Assembly (NCBI GenBank): GCA_030278955.1
Contig: JAOANR010000003.1
Span: forward strand, 30,581,227-30,645,226
Source: Hygrophila difformis
Taxonomy: Eukaryota > Streptophyta > Magnoliopsida > Lamiales > Acanthaceae
DNA length: 64,000 bases
Direction: 5' to 3'
This document shows, piece by piece, positions 53,901 through 63,129 of this stretch. Position numbers and translations under genes: made by a program. How positions within the stretch are numbered: position 1 is the first letter of the stretch; the number at the start of each line of letters is the position of its first letter. The notes under the pieces were generated by a model, which ran no database searches, was not told the origin of the DNA, and worked only from the letters and a program-made list of their open reading frames with translations.

Positions 53901-55069
53901 GCAAAGGCAGGTCCAGTCAGTGAGGAGCTGAACAGCCTTAGTCTCAGCCAATCGTTGGCCCCTGCTTCGCCACATTGGGCAGTAAACCTGCTCACGTGTT
54001 CTACGGTTGATTTGCCGTCGTCTCCCGAGAACGTTGTGAACTCGGGCATTTTGAAGCCTCTAGGATAAGGCTGCATAGTGTCTACCCAATCCGGGTATGG
54101 TTTCCTATAGGTGGGCCGTTCCATCGGCCTTAATTGAATGCCGAAATGTTGTTGCATCATATCTGCCAACAACTCGGGTGACACTACAGGTGCCTGTGTA
54201 GGAGGCATGGCAGCTTGTTGATACATGGGCATGGCGGCCTGGACCATGTTGGCGGCCGGATGAAGTATGTTGGCGGCCGGAGCCAAGCTGGCGGCCGGAT
54301 GAAGCATGTTGGCGGCCGGATGACTCATGTTGGCGGCCGGATGACTCATGTTGGCGGCCGGGTATGGGTTGGCAGCCTGAGGCACGGCGGCTTGAGGCAA
54401 GTTGGCGGCCGGAGGTATGTTGGTGGCCTGAGGTATGTTGGCGGCCTGATGTGGCATGGGCGCCGCCACTCCAAATGGTTGTGCCGTCGCCTGGCGTGGT
54501 GCCATGCCAGGAATGGTTGGTACGGTGCTAGACGCCATTAAGTACCCTGATGAAGCATACATTATGGGAGGCGATGCATAACAACCGTTCGGCATATTAG
54601 ATGCCGCAGGAACGAAAGTATGAGAAGAAAGAAATGGAGGCAGACTAGCCATACCTCCGAACTCAGAAAATGGTTGCTGGCCAAAGGTTGTCCCCCAAGT
54701 CCTCTGTGGGCCGCCATACGGCCCTGGGATGTTTGGTGGTACATTCGTGCCATTCATTGAGATGGAGCCTTCTTGCGAAGTACGCAGGGATCCACAAATC
54801 TTGTCAGTTTGGTCGGCCATCGCAGGCCGCAACACATCCATAAGGTGCCTTGTTAACAAAGGCATGAATTCGGCCATCGACTCAGTCATCGATAGCCGCA
54901 TCTGTTCCGAAAGGGATGGGACTTGCATTATCCCTTGTGGTGGTTGAGAGGTAGTTGCCGCATTATCGGCGTTCTCAGATGGTGTTCTTACTGGAGTTTC
55001 TTCATGGAGCGACATTTCTTCAAATTTTTGTGTTAAGTCTCTTACTACTCGTCCAGATCTAAGTAGCAT
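50957..55069 (-). CDS. gag-protease polyprotein of the Tat-type element
   Basis: 1370 codons without a stop, ATG 55067-55069, 52 bases from the 5' LTR. Residues 190-280 are alanine/proline repeats (NMSHPAANMSHPAA). The gag core is at about 330-500 (AFAWFASLRPNSIQNWADLE, RFYTPLSQVSLADL). At about 890-960 there is a repeat of the SPRRPVRERLQP type. The retropepsin is at about 1265-1360 with VFVDNGAAANVMP (Asp at 1281) and SALLGRDWIH. Gag builds the particle and the protease cleaves it. The length is large even for Tat gag, mainly because of repeats and acidic linkers. Intact. Confidence 0.85.
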   Translation of the reverse strand: MLLRSGRVVRDLTQKFEEMSLHEETPVRTPSENADNAATTSQPPQGIMQVPSLSEQMRLSMTESMAEFMPLLTRHLMDVLRPAMADQTDKICGSLRTSQEGSISMNGTNVPPNIPGPYGGPQRTWGTTFGQQPFSEFGGMASLPPFLSSHTFVPAASNMPNGCYASPPIMYASSGYLMASSTVPTIPGMAPRQATAQPFGVAAPMPHQAANIPQATNIPPAANLPQAAVPQAANPYPAANMSHPAANMSHPAANMLHPAASLAPAANILHPAANMVQAAMPMYQQAAMPPTQAPVVSPELLADMMQQHFGIQLRPMERPTYRKPYPDWVDTMQPYPRGFKMPEFTTFSGDDGKSTVEHVSRFTAQCGEAGANDWLRLRLFSSSLTGPAFAWFASLRPNSIQNWADLERAFHDRFYTPLSQVSLADLTNAKQFADEAASSFINRLQRLKGRCTIAIPDKEIANIAVANMLPRLKEHLIVQDATDLAQLAERAARVEKFLGEQEERRPTRRVHFEEVRLSDEEDDAVEVAVAELVHTAKPHTCAALKPPKQREAKYKPEEDLFDKGKADQVFDALLKDGVIKLPEGQKLPAAEEIRGRAFCKWHNSFTHSITKCRSFRTAIQNKIKEGRLKIAGMKVDLDPFHQLPIGASGLIPNPEDGGSNSRTDKGKEHIEIDEEDVDLLSDESDHEKRKELYKKQPRFKYMSKEDFKKVLEAEEREHQKKQNPPLRVEIPKHAVEIHENGRHQPVTRDYRHGVQVVPTLMRRPEHPVETDRWMRNRAHSKAAQKEPPPMTRSQFRRAQRRYAEEMRQWEAQIHKLESSRPRKPIQPTYFRGETSEQRRHNSSITPHQRKLHETSRRSPQPSSPRRPVRERLQPSSPRRPVRERLQPPSPRRPTRERLQPPSPSTRRSMKERVQPPSSSTTRRPVRERLQWTERRPQPPSPQPRATQMESPQVNIQPSVSKDKGKAVVTESDDKGSKVKSVGQKFIEKLDKMDMTPSNMAMASVLMKYMAYLAAHEAGELGSEPHSFEGFTAYCKTVETKKKSQTQVETKSTSEALQATNEAPHVNFGAITPTEVEAAVEANLDKPKVGIGALGIMTDECGTTDDMNIDEEYGDGYGDINLTIDEGYEDDVWGNVNLNIDEEYHVELDGMDLEDEAFWKKLDKELKEADDRKEKGPNDPSVPMRVIGLAAAEERSDTESEIWDEEEPSFARLIVEMDEMIAELSHPTRDTPPTQELGGQHDASNLAVAQFAKPEVAQTRQLKPLYVKAHIDGRPVSRVFVDNGAAANVMPMSTLRKIGKSERDLIPTKVRMCSFVGEATQPAGFITADVTIGSKTTKVAFFVVKSKTCYSALLGRDWIHMAQCVPSTLHQ
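52265..52500 (-). repeat. Coding tandem repeat SPRRPVRERLQP in gag
   Basis: Five to six units of 14-17 residues (S-P-R-R-P-V-R-E-R-L-Q-P and variants). Very basic, probably RNA-binding. Confidence 0.8.
54215..54460 (-). repeat. Coding repeat with GGCCGCCAACATG in gag
   Basis: At least eight units (PAANMSHP, PAANMLHP and variants). The DNA core GGCCGCCAA is almost the same as the GGCCGCCAG core in the antisense PMD gene. Confidence 0.75.
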
Positions 55070-55098
55070 ACACTCTAAGCGGATATGGTTTCCACTCG

Positions 55099-55118
55099 AG
55101 TCCCACTGGGCGTGCCAA
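55099..55118 (-). other. Primer binding site of the Tat-type element
   Basis: The minus strand reads TTGGCACGCCCAGTGGGA, two bases inside the 5' LTR. The tRNA is not identified. Confidence 0.6.
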
Positions 55119-55120
55119 TT

Positions 55121-55701
55121 TGTTAACCAAGAATTTTTTATTGAACAAGGTTTGAAGATGATTACAAGAATTGTTGGGGATTACAGGAAAACTTGAATAA
55201 AACAGTAAAGGTAAAATGGTTGCAGAATGAAAAGAGTACTGGAATTAAACTTGCAGGATAAAAATGCAGGAAGTAAAAATATGAAATTGCGTCATCTTGG
55301 GGTGAGTGTAGATGCCCTGTCCTCGTGTCCCCTCCAACCTTTTATAGGAGATGGCTTCACTAGGCGTCTTAAACACCCAGATTCTCCTCCCTCATGATGG
55401 GCGTTGATGTCGGGATCTTCTCCCTCTTTGACCGCTCTCTTGATTTTGTAACCGTCCATGCTCTCAACACCTTCTTCAAGGCTGCAGCTGTACCACTATC
55501 CGGATGGGTGTGAATTAGGTGATGGCTTCTCACCACTCGGTTTATCCGGATAAAAAAGCCCCTTGGGTCTAATGGGCCTCTGAACTGGATTGGGCCTCTC
55601 GGACATGATTGGGTTAAGCTTAATGGGCCTCTGAATTGGATCGGGCCTCTCGAAAAAGAATTGAGTTAAATTCCTTGGGCCTAAAAATATTAGGATTAAC
55701 A
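55121..55701 (-). repeat. 5' LTR of the Tat-type element
   Basis: 581 bp, matches 29664-30244 with about five differences. Confidence 0.9.
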
Positions 55702-56343
55702 AGTAGCAACAACTAAAAAGGCATGCACAACAACCATTTTAGCTACAGGAGCAAATGTATCGGTGTAATCAATTTCCGCAACTTGATGATTTCCAAAAAC
55801 CACCAATCAAGCTTTCAGGCGTTCAACACTACCATCAGACTTATATTTCACTCTGTATACCAAGATCATGCTTTCAAGGAGGTAATGTTTCCATAATCCA
55901 AGTATCATTGTCCTCCGAAACTTGTATCTCCGTGTGCATTGTCTCATGCCAACCTAGATCTTGCATTGCTTCTTTAAATGATCTATATTCATGGATCACA
56001 CTTACAGCACCAAGAAAAGTTCTACTCCATGTGCTAAAGAGAATCGGTCACAATTCAAAAAGTTTGCCATTGAATAAGGCATACCTACCTTCAAAATGAC
56101 TTAGAGTCGATGAACTTGAATCGAGGGATGTACTCAACTTAGTCACAGTGTTGGTACATAATCCTTTAACTTCACAGAAGGAATTTTAGAACGTAGACCG
56201 AAACTCAAGTTAGCACTGCTATCTGTAATATCTATGAGTGGATTTTCATGTGTTTCTATCTTCGTATCTACTTCTTCATTTTCAGTGCTCACTTGCTCAT
56301 CTTCCTCACTAACTAATTTGCTCACTGATCGGTACTTGATCAT
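55702..56343 (-). pseudogene. Ty1/copia pol remnant: integrase end and RT N-terminal part
   Basis: Upstream half of the copia gene at 28429-29663. 56143-56343 ends LRSKIPSVKLKDYV, the phrase before RT in copia polyproteins. 55702-55800 encodes pieces like IDYTDTFAPVAKM, the RT start. Frameshifted. The sequence before 56343 is not copia-like, so the 5' part is lost. Confidence 0.7.
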
Positions 56344-56718
56344 CCACTAGGCGACGACTAGGCATCCTGACGGTGCACGATGCACGCCAACCAATGGTTC
56401 CTCACCATTTAAACAAAAGGCATCCTCCGGGCGTCGCCAAATTACGCCAAGGCGCCAAGAAGTAGGATATCCCTAACCCGCGATTCCCAACCCGGTCACC
56501 CGCACAATACTCGACCCAACCATAATATTAAACCCTAACCTTTTTTTCCAACTCAATAGAAATTGCCGCCGCCATCTCCGCCCTGATTTTCTGGTAAAAT
56601 TCTTTAGTTTTTACTACTAATTTGTGGTGAAAGGGTGAAGAGTAAACGCCATCTTTATTCCAGCTTTCTACCGATGAAGACCGACTTAATTTCTACCGAT
56701 GAAGACTAATTCTGCTTC
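56344..56718. other. Unassigned stretch
   Basis: Moderate GC, with AAACCCTAACC near 56531 and GCCGCCGCC near 56566, resembling a gene 5' region. No ORF supported. Confidence 0.4.
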
Positions 56719-56726
56719 CTGATTTC

Positions 56727-57401
56727 TAGGGGTGGGCAAAATATTCGAACCGATTTGCTGAACCGCAAAATCGAATCGAAATCGAACTGAATTTCCGGTT
56801 AACCGAGAACCCCGGTTCAAATACAAATACTTCATTTAAGTATTTGTCCGGTTCAAATACAAATACAAATACTATAATTTTTTTTCCCCGATTAATCGAA
56901 CCGAACCGAATATGTTTATTGTATTTTAAAAAATTATATATATTGTATATATTATGCAAATTTGATGGTATATAATTATATGTCAATAAAGACAACTATA
57001 AAAAAATATTTCCTTTATTAATTTTTTGCTCTTAAGAATACTCATTATTGTAATAGACACTAAACTAAGATTTTTTTAAATATAATAATATAGTTTGATA
57101 ACACTAAAATGAACCACCGAATTCGATAACTATATGATTTTTTTTATGTATTGTAATAACCTCAAAAATAAACATACAAAGGTTAAAAATCAAGAAATAA
57201 AGATTTGATTATAAAGTTTAATAGACTTGGATAAAATATTCGAACCGAATCGCTTAACCGCTGAATCGAATCGAAACCGAACCCCCGGTTAACCGAGGAG
57301 TCCGGTTACAAATACAAATACTTCATCTAAGTATTTGTCCGGTTCAAATACAAATACAAATACCTGAAAAACTCAGGATAACCGAACCGTGCCCACCCCT
57401 A
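56727..57401. mobile_element. hAT-type MITE, 675 bp
   Basis: Ends TAGGGGTGGGCA and TGCCCACCCCTA are inverted repeats. The perfect 8-bp TSD CTGATTTC is at 56719-56726 and 57402-57409. Inside, a subterminal block rich in CGAACCGAAT and CAAATACAAATAC is present twice in direct orientation (56745-56875, 57235-57365). Confidence 0.85.
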
Positions 57402-57409
57402 CTGATTTC

Positions 57410-57900
57410 TACTTTCCATGTAGTCTATTAAATATTGTTGTTTGCCTATTTTATTTTTATTTTATGGTTAATGTACAGTGGTAGTGGGGCACTCATTATG
57501 TATGTGTAAAGTGTAAACATTATTAGAAAAACAAAAGAAAAAAACTACTGCTGCCATTAATTAACAACTGGGACATTACAACTTATATTTTATATATTAT
57601 CGGAACATTCATTGCGATTCAACTCCACTAAAATTCTATATATTTTTTTTTATATTTTTTCAACCATCTCCTAGATTTTTTTTGTATATCTTTTATACTC
57701 AAAAAAATATTCCTGCTGTTTGGGACAGTCATTGCGATTCAATTCCATTGTTGCTTTTATTTTTTATATTTTACAGTTTATTGAATGTTCTATTGCAAAT
57801 TATTTTTTATTCCTCCATTATTGTTTCCATTCCTGCAAAAATTATTACAGGTTATTATTTATTACAGTTTATATATTTTTAAAAAAAACCAAATAGGGAT
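57410..57900. other. Intergenic or non-coding part of the hAT relic
   Basis: AT-rich; nothing recognised. Confidence 0.4.
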
Positions 57901-58767
57901 AATAAAAATGATGGAAGCCTCTATTAAAAGCAAAGAAGAAGTGAAGGCAGTGCATAGGTATTATAATTTGTATTATGTAGACAAATAAAGTATTTCCATA
58001 AATTGTTTTGCTAATGCATCCATTTTTTTTCTACAAGTATATTGCTCATTTTTTCTATGAGTGTGGCATTGCATTCAATGTTGTAAATCAAAGGAGCTAT
58101 GAGATCATGATCGAAGGTATTGGGCAGTTTGGACCAGGGCTATAACCTCCTAGTTTTCATGAGTTTAGGGTGCCACTTCTCAAAGATGCTATAGATGAAA
58201 CAAATAAATTAAAATAGAGTCACAAGGATGCTTGGAAGCAATTTGGATGTTCACTTATGTCAGATAGATGGACAGACCAAAAAGGGCGGCACTTGATAGT
58301 TCTTTTGGTCAATAGTCCAGAAGGAACCTTTTTCTTGGAGTCGGTTGATGCATCAGATAGAAGCCATGATGCAAGAATGTTAGCAGATCTTCTTGAGGAA
58401 AAAATTGAAGAGGTTGGCAAAGAATTTGTGGTGCAAATAGTGACAGATAATGGGGCCAACTGCAAGGCAGCGGTTACTAGAGTCACGTATTCCAATATTA
58501 TTTTGGAGGCCTTGTGTTGCACACTGTTTAGATCTGATGTTGGAGGACATTGGTAAACTGAAGGAATTCAAAACTTTTATTCAAAGAGCACGGAATGTGA
58601 CTACTTTCGTCTACAGGCATAGAAAAATTCTCAATGCAATGAGGGACATGACAGGTGGTAGGGATTATTAGATCTGGGGCTACACGTTGCTCAACAGCAT
58701 TTCTTACTTTGCAAAGCATTATTAAACATAAAAATGGACTGAGACAACTATTTGTCAGTGCTGAATG

Positions 58768-59157
58768 TAGGGTTGTAAACGAATCGAATCGAACCGAATA
58801 TTATAATATTCTCTTTGATTTGATAAGCTTTTCGAATATTATCGAATTATTCTATAAGGTAATTTAATAATTAATAAAATTAATTTTAATGATTGAACTT
58901 AAATATTTAGTTCGATTTATAGATCAAATTTAATATTTTAATATTATATATAAATACATTTATATTAATTAATAATTATAGTCACTAAAATTAAAATTTT
59001 AAATTATTTAACAACATAAATTTTATATATTTATATATAATTTAATATAAAATCAAATATCGAATCAAATCAAATATTAATCGAATATCAAAATTTTGAA
59101 TAATTTCGAATCGAGTCACGAATCAAACCAAAAATATTTGATTCTTTTACAACCCTA
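58768..59157. mobile_element. hAT-type MITE, 390 bp, inside the hAT transposase relic
   Basis: Ends TAGGGTTGTAAA and TTTACAACCCTA. The perfect 8-bp TSD GCTGAATG is at 58760-58767 and 59158-59165. AT-rich, with CGAATCGAAT words near both ends. Confidence 0.85.
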
Positions 59158-59892
59158 GCTGAATGGAGTGAAATTAAATTATCTAGCACACCAAAGGGTA
59201 AGGAGGTGATGAGTACTGTTCTCTAACTAACTTTTGGTATGCTATATTATATTATCTACGAGCATCACTTTCACTGCTTGTTGTTCTGATGATTGTGGAT
59301 GGTGATGAAAGGCTCGCCATGCCAGAGATTACTGCAACAATGATTGAAGCAAGGAAAAAAAAAATCATTGAGGCTTTTGAAATGAACAACAAGAACATAT
59401 TGTTAGTAAAGGTGATGGAAATAATTGAGGATCGCTGGAAAGATCAAATGGAGGTTAAATTGTATGGAGTTGCATTGTTCTTAAATCCCTTTAAATATTT
59501 TGATCTTAAAAAAAAAAGATCATACACTTGCTCGAAGGCAACGATTTATGTTTGATGAAGTGCTTGAAAGATAGTTACTGATGAAGACTTGTTGGATAAG
59601 ATCAGTGCACAAGTAGATGACTATGATAAAATGCAAGGAAGCTTTGGTAGGCAATTGGCAATCAAATATATAAAAAAACAAAAGTCTCCAATTAAGTTGT
59701 TTTGAGATTTGATTTTTTTTAATTTCAATTTCTAATTAATAATTACTAAATTACACTATTTTTTATCTTTAGTTGATTGGTAGGATATCTATAGTGTTGC
59801 CAATGATGCTCTTTGGTCATGCTGGCTGTAAACGCAACAAGTGCACATTTCAATATGTAAGTAAATTAGTTTAATATTATGCTATAGTAATA

Positions 59893-60148
59893 CTCCCTCC
59901 GTTTTTTTTTAAATGTTATATTTTGACTTTTTTTACTGTTCATTGTAGCACTTTGACTTCTATTTTTGTTATAGTTATAGAAGACAAAATATAGACAACT
60001 GAGATGTTGTTGGATTCTCTCATTTGTAGTTTTTAAATATCAAATTTTTAGAATTTTTACTTGTACTGAATTGAGTTATTAATCGTTGAAAATGTACATT
60101 GGCATACGTGCAAATGAGAAGGTTGACATTTTAAAAAAATGGAGGGAG
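59893..60148. mobile_element. Stowaway MITE, 256 bp, inside the hAT transposase relic
   Basis: CTCCCTCCGTTTTTTTT and AAAAAAATGGAGGGAG are terminal inverted repeats, with TA at 59891-59892 and 60149-60150. Confidence 0.85.
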
Positions 60149-60327
60149 TATTATTTTACGTATTAAATTTATTTTTAATTTCTTTTTCTTTTTATGGTTA
60201 GATTCACACCAGGAAAAGAAATTCTTGGTCCCTTATCTTGAGTTGGTAGTTAGTCAATATACAGAACAACGCCCAAACACAGCAGTAAGTAAAGATATGC
60301 AGAAATGTAAAGATGAACATAGTGGTT

Positions 60328-60875
60328 TGTTGACCCAGTTCGGACCTCCTGTCTTACATCCGGGGATTCCAATCCAAGCGGTGATCACTCAACAAGTTCT
60401 CAGAAAATACAAGACACTGACTCTAGCCTACCAACTCGATCTAGCTGTTGAAACTCCCCGTCAAAATCTAATCTTGCTGGAATGAACAATGAACAGATCT
60501 GATCTTCTTGACTCCTTGTTAACACTCCTGAAGTAATCCAATCTATCTCAAGAAAGACCCCTTTCTTGAGTTACAACTCGAAAAGAATGAATACAATGAA
60601 CTACACTCAAGTCAAAAATGAAAAGTAAATCTTGGAGAACATGAATGACTTGGAACAAATTTTCACACAAGTATTGATCTAATCAGAATATTGTGTGACC
60701 ACTAATTTGCCTAAAGACTCAATAGAATATATATATAGCTGAACAATCCATCAGTCTTTGAACTCCTGGCAGTTATGAGACATGACTTGATTCTTTACAG
60801 ACAATCACCCTGTTGTTGCTATGACCTGTTGACAACTCCGAAACTTCTACATGAAAAGTTAGTCGTGTACCAACA
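60328..60875 (-). repeat. 3' LTR of the SIRE-like element
   Basis: The minus strand starts TGTTGGTACACGAC next to a polypurine tract and ends GGGTCAACA at 60328. Only one copy is in the window, so the outer end rests on the TG...CA form. Confidence 0.65.
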
Positions 60876-60876
60876 A

Positions 60877-60891
60877 TCTCCCCCTCTTTTC
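60877..60891 (-). other. Polypurine tract of the SIRE-like element
   Basis: The minus strand reads GAAAAGAGGGGGAGA, one base from the LTR start. Confidence 0.75.
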
Positions 60892-61311
60892 ATGAAGAAG
60901 ATGATTCATCACAAACAGTCTCAAAAGTATAGGTTCAAATAAAATCCAAGACAGTGATAAGAATCCTCAACAACAAGGGTGCTAAAGAAGCTCAATGAAT
61001 CAAGTCAATACATATGCAAAACAAGAATAAGCAAAAACTCAATCAGCATGATAAGCCGTTAAACAGAAATTCAAACAACCAAGGATCACAATTATAAAAC
61101 GGATAAGCACAAATCACAGAATACAACACATTCAGCAAGCATTCATCATCCAGACATCAAAAACAAGTATCCAAATAAGTATCCATCCACAGAATCTCCA
61201 TTAGTTACAGTCCCAAAATATTAAATTTTTCAGTTTAAGAGAGTAACCCAACCATTGTTGTTCTTACCACCATCAGGCAACCATTTGAGACTTTTACTCT
61301 CCCTTGATGAA
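60892..61311 (-). other. 3' untranslated region of the SIRE-like element
   Basis: No ORF between the accessory gene and the polypurine tract. Confidence 0.5.
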
Positions 61312-62816
61312 TCATTCTTCATCATCCTCACCTTCACCTGCAGCTGGTGGATCGACGAAGGTAGGGAGTATTTTTAGAATCAGATTATTCTTCTTGCGAA
61401 AAGCCATCCCAGCATTGATGACTTTAGTGGCTTCTTCATTTTGTTGCAAGATGATTTGCTTCAAATGATTGATCAAGGCAGTGCCAATGAGAGGTGGTCC
61501 AAGTAGAATGTCATTGTGCTGGTTTCTCAATCCATGAGTAGGAGTATTCTGCTTGATGTAAATTCTCTCTTCTTTTGGCACCTTAATCTCATTTTTGGCT
61601 AGAAAACGGGTGATAAGAGCAGGGTATGGAAGTAAATCCAGCTTTCCAATGGAACCACGTGTATAACCATTTTCTTAAGAACAGAAAGACCAAGATTCAT
61701 TAGAGACAAATATTTATCTATGCAGAACATAGTTTTACCCATATGTGCTGAAATCTTACTAGCATTGGTTTTCGGCATGATGTTTGAACTGCAGAGACGG
61801 GAGAGGCACCAGAATTTCAAAGTAAGTTGAGAGGTACTCAGCTGTCCTCGTCCAAACCCTACACTGGTAGTGTTTGAAATAACATAGGCCACTTCAGCAT
61901 TGGAATCAGGCATGTACTCAATAACATCATCCAGCTTGTCGTTAGGTTGAAGCTTCAACAACAGAGTAATGACTTGAGGATTGATGACCAGAATCTTCCC
62001 ACGAACATAAATCTTTCCTCCAAATGGTGACGTAGCATCAACTTCTTCAGAATGAAGGTTAGCATAGAACTCCCTCACTAGTGCTGGAGAATAGTATTCC
62101 AACTTGGTAGCCCAAAAGAGAAGGCTGGCATCCTCAAGATATTTGGTAAACCCAAGTTCTCTGTAGATTGAATGAGTGAGCTGCTCTTCAGGAATGAACT
62201 CACGAATGCTTAAATCCTTCGAAAACTTCTGCGAGTCCTTGTCATAGTATTTGAAGTTAAGAGCGGCTTGAACAGACAAGGGACTAACAGACTTAGGTAG
62301 TTTCTGTGAGGTTTCGACTGCAATGCCTTTGTCTTTCCTCTTGCGAGATCTGGTAGTGGGAGTTCGAGTAGCAGGGCGTTGTTGACGCGTTGCTTCAAAA
62401 TCAGTATGGGGTTGCTCCTCCTAGTTCTGATCCTCTGTCTCGACATCATACTGATTTGGATTGAAGTCATCTTCCGCCTCTTTCTGTGTGGTCTCAGTGC
62501 CTTCATCCGAATCAAAAGCAAAGGTCTCTTTTACAGTAGGGGGCAAAGCAGGAGGAACTGGTGTTGGAAGTTCTCCGGCTGGTGGTAAGGTGTCTAGTGG
62601 CATCACCTCTTGTACGTCATCATCAGCATTGCCTTCAGTCTCATCGCCAGTATTTCCTTGAGCTTGATCAGAAGGAATCGATTCATTTGAAGAGTTTCCT
62701 GAGGGGTTAGATTCAGAAATAGGTTCTGGGGAGGGTTCAATAGATGGAGTAGTATCTGGGCTAGGTTTTTCAGTAGTTGGAACATCAGAGGACGGATATT
62801 GTGAAGAAAACGCCAT
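61312..62816 (-). pseudogene. Accessory ORF after copia pol, 'putative plant transposon protein'-like, broken
   Basis: ATG 62814-62816. The N-terminal 130 residues are acidic and rich in P, S and T. A TAG at 62421-62423 interrupts, but the same frame goes on through RSRKRKDKG to a globular domain (from 62279) with LVREFYANL, KIYVRGKILVINPQVIT and LTLKFWCLS. The frame is lost near 61670 and resumes at about 61650 to TGA before 61312 (PKEERIYIKQNTPTHGLRNQ). The domain resembles the antisense protein at 43397-44728 in spacing (VRGK/R...), both like PF20167. Its role in SIRE elements is unknown; the place is where env-like ORFs occur. Confidence 0.6.
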
Positions 62817-63129
62817 GGCTGCAACTTAGTAAAAGAAACACACAAGAGAAAGATGGAAATTCTTTGAAAGAGAAATGAAAAGAAACGGACGCAAACCGTG
62901 TTTTAAAAAGAGTTTAGAAAAGAGTAATGGGGAACGATTGTTTTGGACGACGTGCGCAATGATGGTGGAGGAGACGGTTTCAGTCGTCTGCAGGTCATGA
63001 TACCTCCATGTAGACATCGTATCACAACTTTTGGCATTATCCGTAATCATCCTCTCTTCAAATCTTTTGGGCCTAAAAAATTAGTAACAAGAAAGAACAA
63101 AGCCCAAAACATTAGTTAAAGTTAAGAAG
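62817..63129 (-). other. Spacer between copia pol and the accessory ORF
   Basis: No ORF. It could hold a promoter or splice acceptor for the accessory ORF. Confidence 0.4.

Larger units (their letters stand above)
29664..55701 (-). mobile_element. Tat/Ogre-type Ty3 retrotransposon, 26 kb including a nested element
   Basis: 581-bp LTRs at both ends (TGTTAACC...GGATTAACA) differ at about five bases. On the minus strand: primer site beside the right LTR, gag-protease (50957-55069), RT with an extra archaeal-type RNase H, integrase, then a long 3' region holding a plus-strand gene, a polypurine tract and the left LTR. The archaeal RNase H after RT is diagnostic of the Tat lineage. It is inserted in a copia RT gene. 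The flanks share AAGT (29659-29662, 55701-55704), so the TSD is short or mutated by a base. About 14.8 kb without the nested element. Confidence 0.9.
57901..60300 (+). pseudogene. hAT transposase-like gene (DUF659), decayed
   Basis: Pieces in several frames: FNVVNHQSYEIMIEGIGQFG (58075), CSLMSDRWTDQKGRHLIVLL and DASDRSHDARMLADLLEE (58250-58480) of the DUF659 domain (PF04937), and CVAHCLDLMLEDIGKL in a shifted frame (58520). KSLLVV-like and MPEITATMIEARKKKIIEAF follow at 59268-59500, and the hAT C-terminal CKRNKC and IHTRKRN words at 59830 and 60200. At least three frameshifts and several stops. Two MITEs interrupt it. Terminal repeats of the parent transposon were not found. Confidence 0.75.
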
